From positions 43,224-107,223 of the forward strand of contig NZ_SDWV01000017.1 of assembly GCF_004137345.1 (NCBI RefSeq): a stretch of DNA of 64,000 bases. Reading direction: 5' to 3'. Shown here in pieces: positions 57,801 to 64,000 of this stretch (positions within the stretch are counted from its first letter, which is position 1; each line of letters opens with the position of its first letter). The DNA comes from Nocardioides zhouii. GTDB taxonomy: Bacteria > Actinomycetota > Actinomycetes > Propionibacteriales > Nocardioidaceae. The notes beneath the pieces are model-generated. The model was not told the origin of the DNA and did no database searches. It saw nothing but the letters and a program-made list of their open reading frames with translations. Made by a program: the position numbers and the translations under genes.

Positions 57801-58570
57801 TCCGGGTTCGGGGTGTCGAGCGCGGCGTCGTCGGCGTTGTAGTCGTTACCGACGAAGTCGAAGCCGCCGGCTACCTTCGTGGTCGGGAAGTAGTCCGACT
57901 TGAGCTTGTTGTGGTCCGCGAACTTCAGCTCCTTGTTGTACGCCGCGACCGTGCCCGGACCACCGAAGTTGGCGTGCGTGTAGTCGAGGCCGGTGTCGAT
58001 GATGGCGATCGTCGTGCCCTCGCCGGTCTCGCTGTTCGCGGACCAGGCAGCCGGAACGCCCTGGAGCTGGACGGCCGACGCGTTCGCGCGGGTCTTGTTG
58101 GAGACCGGGTAGACGGCGGCGACGCCGCTGAGCTCCTCGAGCGCTGCCTGCGGCGCGGACGTCACGACGCCCACGGCCGGAAGGGCGGCGTGCGTGCGGT
58201 AGAGCACCTTCGCGTCCGACGGGAGCTGGCCGATGACCCGCTCCTGCGAGGCCCGCACCCTGCCGAGCTGCTCACGCGCGGCAGCCTTGGCGGCCGTGCC
58301 CTTGCCGCCTGCGCGGGTGAACGCCGCGGTGGTGCCGCGGGCGGTCAGGGTGACCAGGTAGGCCTGGCGGCCGGACGCTGCGCGCTCGGCGAGGCGCTGC
58401 GTGGTCGCGTCACCGGACGTACGCGCGAGGGTCTGCGGCCCTGCGTTGAGGCCGGCGGGTCGCGGTGCTGCGGTCGACGGCGAGGCGCCGAGAGTGGCCG
58501 AGGCGGCCAGCGCCGCGGCAGTGACGGCGACGGCCGCCGCCCGCCACGGGCTTCGAGGGTGCTCTGACAA
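54824..58570 (-). CDS. Secreted subtilisin-family (S8) serine protease with PA domain
   Basis: A 1248-residue exported protease. Signal peptide (about 10-36), inhibitor-like propeptide (to ~165), then the S8 domain with Asp192 in IAIIDTGLDYTH, His266 in GHGSHVGG, oxyanion Asn384 in AISAGNSG and Ser609 in SGTSMAAPMVAGLA. A PA domain is inserted before the serine (about 415-555). After Fn3-like beta domains comes a Thr/Pro linker (about 1110-1150) and a final Ig-like domain. TTG 58570 is preferred: GGAGG lies 5-6 nt before it, within the sequence that an ATG start at 58582 would translate. It degrades proteins outside the cell. Confidence 0.92.
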   Translation of the reverse strand: MSEHPRSPWRAAAVAVTAAALAASATLGASPSTAAPRPAGLNAGPQTLARTSGDATTQRLAERAASGRQAYLVTLTARGTTAAFTRAGGKGTAAKAAAREQLGRVRASQERVIGQLPSDAKVLYRTHAALPAVGVVTSAPQAALEELSGVAAVYPVSNKTRANASAVQLQGVPAAWSANSETGEGTTIAIIDTGLDYTHANFGGPGTVAAYNKELKFADHNKLKSDYFPTTKVAGGFDFVGNDYNADDAALDTPNPDPNPLDCEGHGSHVGGSAAGYGENADGTTYTGAYNASTPFDTMKIGPGMAPEATLIGLKVFGCEGSTNVVAEAIDRAVDPNGDGDPSDHVDVVNMSLGSDFGSPFDGDAIMSDAASEAGVVMAISAGNSGDVQDVSGSPGSSVRAITVANTVDARAIIDGVSVTINGGAPQTFGQTRSVLYDWATKPDLTGTVVEVDDTFTACDPLTPAQAAIVSGKVAIVKWTQSALECGSIARGKNLRDALATGFIFHNSDESFDAGINGDTDIPGVLIVKSGGDAIRAALQGGGTVTVNGTSEDTVVQNFPENVDKVNSSSSRGGHGAGTLKPDVSAVGTSVYSTGVGTGTRGEDLSGTSMAAPMVAGLAALVKGLRPTWTAEMVKADIMNTAGQDLFVGDNHTGAKYAPNRVGAGRIQADAALVNQVLAYVTDDPGAVSVSFGAIEVTGPVSLTKTIKVQNTGSSAATYATSYDAATSIPGASYTVTPASVTVPAGESAEVEVTFTVTGRDDLTKTADPTSGRMAVAYNIPREVLSSASGRVVLTPDSGVALRVPVYAAPRPASEMSQASELTMPFGDEQSAELTLTGDDLANGTADSDPANDILSIAAGLELTAVDGQEPMCSLTVTSGCLHLAEERNADIAHVGVTSDYPIYEDVEDSMAYFAVNAHGPWSTPASKIEFDLYIDVNGDKAPDLVAVNSRLPDEDVLVVDLYDLADTSEPIDTELLNGRSGSLDTAAFDSDTLIMPVWLDVLGDFGIDPSNPRVNYGIVSYTAYSADYVDAVGIDPATGVVSLSADLFAPGISVTDADGDGPLVLDQDGAELTVSRNAASYAADGGQGLMMVHLHNEVGQKAQVVTLKDTPAPPTTPPTETPTETPTTTPTTTPTTTPSPIATPTPTPTPAPAVASVTAGKVKPRKPAFRENFKVVVKVTATGTTPTGRVVVRIDGKKVGAKALSGGRIVIKVKKDLAVGKHKLVARYQGSSTVVRSRDRLTFRVVR
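55155..55214 (-). repeat. five tandem 12-bp repeats in the subtilase linker
   Basis: Plus-strand GGCGTGGTCGTC occurs three times (55155-55190) followed by GGCGTCTCCGTC twice (55191-55214). They encode T-T-P-T and E-T-P-T repeats of the flexible linker before the last Ig-like domain. Confidence 0.85.
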
Positions 58571-58746
58571 GATTTCCTCCATCAAGGAACGGATGAGTCG
58601 AGCAACAATAAGGAGATCCAGGTCACTCGCAGGGCATCTTCCGTCTTTCTTGTCCCGTGTTGTTCCGGGCGTGGGAGCCGGGTTCGTCGGAGACACGCAC
58701 CCGTGTGATCCCTGTGGCTGGTGTGACTTGGCCGTAGGGTCACAGC

Positions 58747-61374
58747 ATGGCGACCCGTACGTCTTCCCCGCCGGGGTCGCGGAGCTCGAGCACGTCCAAG
58801 CGCACCACCAAGGGTTCGAGCACCCGATCACGGAGTACCAGCAAGCCCCCCGCCCCTCGTGCGAGCTCGACGAGGGCCCGGAGCGGCTCCAGCGCGTCCA
58901 AGCGACGTCCCGCGGCCCGACCGGCTCCCCGAGCCGTGCGCAACGGCCCGGGTCCGGTCGCGCGGACCTTCGGCGCCCTCGGACGGGGGATCGCCGCCGT
59001 CTGGCTGGGCATCGCCCACGCCGTCGGTGCGGTCGCGCGGTCGATCGGGCAGTCGGCGCGGGACCTCGACCCCGAGCACCGTCGCGACGGTGCGGGCCTC
59101 TTCCTCCTCGGGCTCGCGACGGTCGCCGCCGCGGCCGTGTGGTGGCAGCTGCCCGGTGGCGTCATGGACGTCGCCCGCTCGATCACCTCCGGCGCCGTCG
59201 GCAAGGTCGGCTGGTTCGTTCCGCTGTTCCTCGTCTACGCCGGGTGGCGCACGATGCGCGACCCCGAGCGCAACGGGCCTGCCGGCCGCCAGGTCATCGG
59301 CTGGGTCGCCTTCGCGCTGGGCCTGCTCGGCATCGTGCACATCGCCAACGGCAACCCGCAGCCCGTCCTCGGTGACGCCACCAACCTCCAGGAGGCCGGG
59401 GGAGCGGTCGGCTACGTCACGTCGAGCCTGCTCCTCGACCTCATGCAGACGTCGTACGTCGTCGTGCCGCTGCTGGCCCTGCTGGCGACCTTCGGCGTCC
59501 TCATCATCACCGCGACGCCCGTCTACCAGATCCCGGTCAAGCTGGCCGCGCTCCGCGACAAGGCCCTCGGCCGGACGGCGCCGGACCCCGACGCCGAGGC
59601 CGCGGCCGACGACACCACGCGCCCGGTGCGTACGCGCCGCCGCTCGATGCTGGACGACGAGATCGATCCCGACCTCGGCGACCCGGCGTACGACAGCCCG
59701 GTGCTGTCCGACCGCGAGCTCAAGAAGCGCCGCAAGAAGGGCGACGCGGAGCCCGGCCAGGACTACGGCATCGACCTGTTCGCCGACGCACCGACCGAGG
59801 TCGCCCCGGCCGTCCCCCTGGACGCCGTGGCCGACACCGGCCCGGTCGAGCCGCCGCCGCACACGCCGCTCCCGCAGCGCGTGGAGCAGCTCGCCCTGTC
59901 CGGCGACATCACCTACTCCCTGCCCGACAACTCCTCGCTCAAGCCCGGTTCGGTGCACAAGGCCCGGTCCAAGGCGAGCGACGCGGTCGTCGAGCGGCTG
60001 ATGCAGGTGATGGAGGAGTTCAGCATCGACGCAGCCGTCACCGGCTACACCCGCGGCCCGACCGTCACCCGCTACGAGGTCGAGCTCGGGCCGGCGGTGA
60101 AGGTGGAGAAGGTCACGGCGCTGTCGAAGAACATCGCGTACGCCGTGGCGTCCGCCGACGTCCGCATCCTCAGCCCGATCCCCGGCAAGTCCGCGATCGG
60201 CATCGAGATCCCCAACATCGACAAGGAGATCGTCTCCCTCGGGGACGTCCTGCGGTCCAACATGGCCCGCTCGGACCACCACCCGATGGTGGCCGGGCTC
60301 GGCAAGGACGTCGAGGGCGGCTTCGTCGTCGCCAACCTGGCGAAGATGCCCCACCTGCTCGTCGCCGGTGCCACGGGATCCGGAAAGTCGTCGTTCATCA
60401 ACTCGATGATCACCTCGATCCTGATGCGCTCGACGCCCGACGAGGTCCGGATGATCATGATCGACCCCAAGCGGGTCGAGCTGAACGCCTACGAGGGCGT
60501 GCCGCACCTGATCACGCCGATCATCACGAACCCCAAGAAGGCCGCCGAGGCCCTGGCATGGGTCGTGCGCGAGATGGACATGCGCTACGACGACCTGGCC
60601 AACTTCGGCTTCCGTCACCTCGACGACTTCAACAAGGCGGTGCGGGCCGGCAAGGTCGAGGTCCCGCCCGGCAGCGAGCGGGTGCTCACGCCGTACCCCT
60701 ACCTGCTCGTCATCGTCGACGAGCTCGCCGACCTGATGATGGTCGCCCCGCGCGACGTCGAGGACGCGATCGTCCGCATCACCCAGCTCGCGCGTGCAGC
60801 CGGCATCCACCTGGTCCTCGCGACGCAGCGGCCGTCGGTCGACGTGGTGACGGGCCTGATCAAGGCCAACGTGCCGTCGCGACTGGCGTTCGCCACCTCG
60901 AGCGTCACCGACAGCCGCGTCATCCTCGACCAGCCCGGCGCGGAGAAGCTGGTCGGCCAGGGTGACGGCCTGTTCCTGCCGATGGGTTCCAGCAAGCCCG
61001 CCCGTATCCAGGGAGCGTGGGTCACCGAGGCCGAGATCGCCACGGTGGTCAAGCACTGCAAGGACCAGCTCGAGCCGACGTACATCGACGACGTCACGGC
61101 CCCGCAGGCGGCCAAGCGCGACATCGACGACGACATCGGCGACGACATGGACCTCGTGGTCCAGGCCATCGAGCTCGTGGTCTCCACCCAGTTCGGCTCG
61201 ACCTCGATGCTGCAGCGCAAGCTGCGCGTCGGCTTCGCGAAGGCCGGACGCCTGATGGACATCATGGAGAGCCGCGGAGTGGTCGGCCCCAGCGAAGGAT
61301 CCAAGGCTCGCGACGTGCTCGTGAAGCCCGATGAGCTTGATTCCGTGATCGCCACGTTGGAGGGGGGAGCCTGA
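58747..61374 (+). CDS. ftsK: FtsK/SpoIIIE DNA translocase
   Basis: An 875-residue septal motor that pumps chromosomal DNA during division. A very Ser/Arg/Lys-rich N-terminus (1-65) precedes four membrane segments (about 115-265), then an acidic/Pro linker. The motor has Walker A GATGSGKSS (near 541), MIMIDPKRVELNAYEGVPHL, Walker B LVIVDELADLMM and LATQRPSVDVVTGLIKANVP. The C-terminal gamma winged-helix domain (about 805-870, TSMLQRKLRVGFAKAGRLMD) reads the orienting sequences. ATG 58747. Overlaps the next gene by 1 nt in TGATG. Confidence 0.97.
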   Translation: MATRTSSPPGSRSSSTSKRTTKGSSTRSRSTSKPPAPRASSTRARSGSSASKRRPAARPAPRAVRNGPGPVARTFGALGRGIAAVWLGIAHAVGAVARSIGQSARDLDPEHRRDGAGLFLLGLATVAAAAVWWQLPGGVMDVARSITSGAVGKVGWFVPLFLVYAGWRTMRDPERNGPAGRQVIGWVAFALGLLGIVHIANGNPQPVLGDATNLQEAGGAVGYVTSSLLLDLMQTSYVVVPLLALLATFGVLIITATPVYQIPVKLAALRDKALGRTAPDPDAEAAADDTTRPVRTRRRSMLDDEIDPDLGDPAYDSPVLSDRELKKRRKKGDAEPGQDYGIDLFADAPTEVAPAVPLDAVADTGPVEPPPHTPLPQRVEQLALSGDITYSLPDNSSLKPGSVHKARSKASDAVVERLMQVMEEFSIDAAVTGYTRGPTVTRYEVELGPAVKVEKVTALSKNIAYAVASADVRILSPIPGKSAIGIEIPNIDKEIVSLGDVLRSNMARSDHHPMVAGLGKDVEGGFVVANLAKMPHLLVAGATGSGKSSFINSMITSILMRSTPDEVRMIMIDPKRVELNAYEGVPHLITPIITNPKKAAEALAWVVREMDMRYDDLANFGFRHLDDFNKAVRAGKVEVPPGSERVLTPYPYLLVIVDELADLMMVAPRDVEDAIVRITQLARAAGIHLVLATQRPSVDVVTGLIKANVPSRLAFATSSVTDSRVILDQPGAEKLVGQGDGLFLPMGSSKPARIQGAWVTEAEIATVVKHCKDQLEPTYIDDVTAPQAAKRDIDDDIGDDMDLVVQAIELVVSTQFGSTSMLQRKLRVGFAKAGRLMDIMESRGVVGPSEGSKARDVLVKPDELDSVIATLEGGA

Positions 61375-63008
61375 TGGGCGCCATGCTGAACGAGACCGAG
61401 GGCCAGATCGGGTCCGACAGCCCGCACGAGAGCGACGACGTCCTGTCGGTCGCTCCCGACGGCATCGAGGTACGCCGTCATGCCGGCGTCGCCGCAGGGG
61501 TCGGGCTGACCGCCTCGGCGGTCGCCATCGCCTACCTCGGCCGCGCCACGCAGAGCGGCTCGGCCCTCGACTGGGTGTTCGTGGTCGCGATGGGCCTGCT
61601 CGGTGCCTACTGGCTCGCCAGCCTCGTCGACGCGCGTACGCCGCTGCTGGTCGCCGACTCCCAGGGCATCCGGATCCGCCTCGGTCGCGCCTGGCGCGGG
61701 CTGCCGTGGACGGCCGTCCACCACGTCGAGCACACGCCCCGCCGCGGCCCGCTCCGCGACGGACGCCTCGTCGTGGTGCCCCACAACCTCGAGCTGATCG
61801 AGGCCGAGCTCACCGGCGCCGGCAAGCGCCACACCACGATCTCCCGGATGCTGCACGGCGCGCCGTTCGCGGTGCCGCTCGGCCTGTCGACCCGCGTCGT
61901 CGGCGCGGGGGAGGACCTCACGCTCGCCCTGGGCCGGGTGGCGCGCGACGCCAGCCAGGTCGTGCTGATCGAGCCGGACGACCTCATCGAGGCGGGCGAG
62001 GTCGATGTCGACACGTCCGAGCCCGTGGTCGAGGACACTCTCATTGCCAGCCCGACGCCCGCGGCCCTGCGCGAGACCGGAGCGGGTCGTCGCTCGGAGG
62101 TCCGGCGCGACTTCGTCGAGACCTCGCAGCCGGTCGAGCCCGCACCCGAGGGTCGGGAGATGCACCGTCCCGGCCGCGTCAGCATGGTCGAGGAGACCCA
62201 GTCGTGGGGCGACCGCGTCCGCGCCATTGCCCGACCCGGTGAGCCGGTCGAGCCGCTCGTGCTCGACGACTTCGAGGTGGAGCCCGCCGAGGACCCGGTC
62301 ATCGGACCCGAGCTCGCCGCGGCCCGCACCCGCCTCGGCCTGACCGTCGACCAACTCGCCGACCGCACCCGCATCCGTCCGCACGTCATCGAGGCCGTCG
62401 AGGTCGACGACTTCGAGCCCTGCGGCGGCGACTTCTACGCCCGCGGCCACCTGCGCACCCTCGCCCGGGTGCTCGGCGTCGATGTCGCGCCACTGCTGTC
62501 GTCGTACGACGAGCGCTACGCCCACGCCCCGATCAACCCGCGTCGGGTTTTCGAGGCCGAGCTGGCCACCGGTTCCCACGGCTCGATCCGCGGCACCCGC
62601 GGCGGTCCCAACTGGTCCGTGCTGGTCGCCGTGGTCATGGCGCTCGTGCTGTGCTGGTCGATCGCCCGCCTGGTGATGGACACCCCGCCCGAGCTCCGCG
62701 GCTCGAACCCGGTGCTCAATGGCTCCGGTGGGCCGCAGGGAGCGGGCAACGCTCCGGTCGCCGACCCGGTGTCCGTCGTGATCACCGCTGCGGCCACGGG
62801 TGGCGCACGGGTCGTCGTCCGCGACGCCTCGGGCGAGGAGGTCTTCAAGGGGGACCTGGCCGTGGGCCAGTCCCGCGAGCTGAAGGCGTCGCCGCCGATC
62901 CGCGTCATGTCGACCGACGGTGCCGTCACCGCCTCCCTCGCGGGTGGCGAGCCGCGCACCGTCGGCGAGGCCGGCGTTGCTGGCCAAGGCACCTTCGTCG
63001 TCGACTGA
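61374..63008 (+). CDS. RodZ-like protein with added N-terminal membrane/PH-like domain
   Basis: A 544-residue protein. Residues 1-150 carry two membrane segments (about 38-56 and 65-84) and a PH-like beta region (DSQGIRIRLGRAWRGLPWTAV). A disordered stretch leads to a Cro/RodZ-type helix-turn-helix (about 309-380, LAAARTRLGLTVDQLADRT, FYARGHLRTLARVLGVD), one membrane segment (about 412-434) and a C-terminal DUF4115-like domain (VSVVITAAATGGARVVVRDA). The latter half is standard RodZ, a cytoskeleton/cell-shape linker; the first half is an addition. It is coupled to ftsK by a 1-nt overlap, which suits a role at the division or growth site. Confidence 0.85.
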   Translation: MGAMLNETEGQIGSDSPHESDDVLSVAPDGIEVRRHAGVAAGVGLTASAVAIAYLGRATQSGSALDWVFVVAMGLLGAYWLASLVDARTPLLVADSQGIRIRLGRAWRGLPWTAVHHVEHTPRRGPLRDGRLVVVPHNLELIEAELTGAGKRHTTISRMLHGAPFAVPLGLSTRVVGAGEDLTLALGRVARDASQVVLIEPDDLIEAGEVDVDTSEPVVEDTLIASPTPAALRETGAGRRSEVRRDFVETSQPVEPAPEGREMHRPGRVSMVEETQSWGDRVRAIARPGEPVEPLVLDDFEVEPAEDPVIGPELAAARTRLGLTVDQLADRTRIRPHVIEAVEVDDFEPCGGDFYARGHLRTLARVLGVDVAPLLSSYDERYAHAPINPRRVFEAELATGSHGSIRGTRGGPNWSVLVAVVMALVLCWSIARLVMDTPPELRGSNPVLNGSGGPQGAGNAPVADPVSVVITAAATGGARVVVRDASGEEVFKGDLAVGQSRELKASPPIRVMSTDGAVTASLAGGEPRTVGEAGVAGQGTFVVD

Positions 63009-63115
63009 CACCGGCGTGATCGACCCGGCGGAGGAGCGGCTCGCCGTGCCGTTCTACCGGACGATGATGTGGCCGAACCCGGTCCCGCGGAGCAGTCATC
63101 CGGTTCGCGCTGTCG

Positions 63116-63316
63116 CTACCAGCCGCCGCCGCGCGCGCCTCTGTTGAACCGGCGCTGAGCGTCACGCTGTTCGTGTGCCTCCAGGCTGCGCTGTCCGTCG
63201 GTGCCCGGAGGTTCGCCGATGGTCGTGCGGACGTCACTGACCACCAGGACGAGATAGGCGACGGCGACGGCACCCACGACGAGAACGGCCGTGACGGTCA
63301 GGATGATGTCCAGCAT
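63116..63316 (-). CDS. Small single-pass membrane protein
   Basis: A 66-residue protein with one N-terminal membrane segment (IILTVTAVLVVGAVAVAYLV, about 4-23) and a short hydrophilic tail ending FNRGARGGGW. GC-rich third positions and an AGGGGAG site before ATG 63316 support it as real. Family not recognised. Confidence 0.6.
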   Translation of the reverse strand: MLDIILTVTAVLVVGAVAVAYLVLVVSDVRTTIGEPPGTDGQRSLEAHEQRDAQRRFNRGARGGGW

Positions 63317-63420
63317 GATGGGGCTCCCCTCTCATCACCTGCGCCCAGGCGGTGTCTGGTCGAGCGTAGTGCGACAGAGCCGACTTCGGCAGACCTGCGC
63401 GTTCAGCCGAGGTCAGCGCG

Positions 63421-63843
63421 TCAGAGCTGCTTGCGCAGGTGCACGTCGTCGCGGCCCGGGGTCGGGACGGACTCCCAGCGGAAGATCTCCTCGTAGCCCA
63501 GGCGCTCGTAGAACTCCGGCGCCTGGAACGTGAAGGACGTGACGAACACGTGCGTACAGCCTCGAGCCACCGCTTCGCGCTCGAACGCTGTCAGCAGGCT
63601 CGCGCCGACGCCCGTGCCGCGCTGGTCCTCGCGCACCCACGTCAACCCGATGCCGGCCGCCTGACCCCAGGTCCAGCCGGAGACGCCCGCGATCAGATCG
63701 TCGTCCTGCTCGATCCGGACCGTGAGCTCTTCGGCGGCTGCGACGTCGGGCGTCGCGGCCGCATTGAACCGGTTCAGCTCTTCGGTCAGGCGCTGGTCGA
63801 GAGCCGCGTCTGCCTTGCCAAGGGTTGTCCGTGCGTCGCCCAC
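63421..63843 (-). CDS. GNAT-family N-acetyltransferase
   Basis: A 140-residue acetyltransferase. The acetyl-CoA pyrophosphate loop is DQRGTGVGASLLTAFE (R-G-x-G-x-G/A), preceded by strand GIGLTWVRE and followed by ARGCTHVFVTSFTFQAPEFYERLGYEE, whose Tyr-x-x-x-Gly-Phe/Tyr pattern is typical and is given here in parts: CTHVFVTSFTFQ and APEFYERLGYEE. GTG 63843 selected; GTG 63864 is equally possible. Substrate unknown; it stands alone between a small membrane protein and a DUF222-type gene. Confidence 0.85.
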   Translation of the reverse strand: MGDARTTLGKADAALDQRLTEELNRFNAAATPDVAAAEELTVRIEQDDDLIAGVSGWTWGQAAGIGLTWVREDQRGTGVGASLLTAFEREAVARGCTHVFVTSFTFQAPEFYERLGYEEIFRWESVPTPGRDDVHLRKQL

Positions 63844-63879
63844 GGGACGAGCGTATCGGCGCACCCGGACGTGCCTGTG

Positions 63880-63907
63880 ACCCCGCCGATCGTGGTTGTG
63901 GCGGGGT
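63880..63907 (-). terminator. hairpin after the HNH-type gene
   Basis: ACCCCGCC (63880-63887) pairs with GGCGGGGT (63900-63907) across a 12-nt loop, 11 nt past the stop of the minus-strand gene that enters from the right edge. It probably terminates that gene before the GNAT gene. Confidence 0.6.
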
Positions 63908-63918
63908 GTGGAGCCGGT

Positions 63919-64000
63919 TCAATGTCGTTCGGGTGGCTCGGGTTCGTCGATCCGGGTGGTGCCGGTCCGGTCGCGTCGGTAGCGGTGGCCGTGGGGGCTC
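63919..64000 (-). CDS. C-terminal end of a probable DUF222/HNH endonuclease-family protein (5' part outside window)
   Basis: The minus-strand frame entering from the right edge reads SPHGHRYRRDRTGTTRID then EPEPPERH and a TGA at 63921-63919. G-H-x-Y-x-x-x-x-x-G followed by a short acidic tail is the usual ending after the HNH motif in the DUF222 (13E12 repeat) family, abundant in Nocardioides and mycobacteria. Only about 27 residues are visible, so the assignment rests on this ending. Confidence 0.55.
   Translation of the reverse strand, partial: SPHGHRYRRDRTGTTRIDEPEPPERH

Noticed and set aside
54902..58567. 1221-residue plus-strand open frame antisense to the subtilase
   Set aside because: Arg/Gly/Val-rich composition without domains; the minus strand has a full catalytic triad and signal peptide.
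62920..63147. 75-residue plus-strand frame across the end of the RodZ-like gene
   Set aside because: It mostly overlaps a real gene in another frame, and the remainder has no recognisable protein features.

Overview
The window is high-GC actinobacterial chromosome, most likely from the Nocardioidaceae (Nocardioides-like). Support: very GC-rich third codon positions, many GTG and a few TTG starts, frequent 1-4 nt start/stop overlaps, a two-box GlnR-type operator in front of glnA, and a gene order (gcvT, pepA, lpdA/sucB, TIGR01777 epimerase, lipB, lipA, DUF4191, RDD, glnA, and separately thyA-folA, dapA-rnj, ftsK) that I recall as shared with Mycobacterium. The family assignment is inference; the phylum is secure. 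I see no CRISPR array, rRNA, tRNA, insertion sequence or prophage.

Layout. 1-0.5 kb: end of a large secreted protein (PxKF domain). 0.5-12.7 kb: a co-directional minus-strand block reading, in transcription order, response regulator, MASE1 histidine kinase, ABC-F ATPase, two MacB-type ATPases (one with an AbrB-like tail) and two large FtsX-type permeases. A lone receiver protein is divergent from it. This block is the best candidate here for an uncharacterised system, perhaps envelope-stress or antibiotic sensing and export. 13.3-17 kb: CPBP membrane protease, GT2 glycosyltransferase, and a TetR-GT1 glycosyltransferase pair with a palindromic candidate operator. 17-20 kb: seven-repeat secreted propeller protein, nitroreductase, VOC protein. 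20.3-24.6 kb: glutamine synthetases of type III and type I facing each other across a strong terminator. 24.6-42.2 kb: lipoprotein, RDD and DUF4191 proteins, then the lipoylation and 2-oxoacid dehydrogenase genes (lipA, lipB, sucB, lpdA) with two ABC transporter loci set among them, then pepA and gcvT. 42-46 kb: small conserved proteins, methyltransferase, thyA-folA-GntR. 46-50 kb: phosphotransferase, NUDIX, secreted metzincin protease, nucleotidyltransferase plus TfoX-like protein. 50-63 kb: dapA, rnj, GAF histidine kinase, secreted subtilase, ftsK and a RodZ-like protein. 63-64 kb: small membrane protein, GNAT, and the tail of a DUF222/HNH protein.

How the genes work together. LipB and LipA make and attach the lipoyl groups carried by the two lipoyl domains of SucB (and by GcvH, partner of GcvT); LpdA reoxidises them. 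The type I synthetase gene carries the GlnR-type operator, so ammonium assimilation is probably nitrogen-controlled. ThyA and FolA form a folate/thymidylate unit. DapA feeds lysine and diaminopimelate synthesis, RNase J turns over RNA, and FtsK moves DNA at the septum. Most of the window is housekeeping chromosome; the accessory-looking parts are 0.5-12.7 kb, 13-20 kb and the extracellular proteases.
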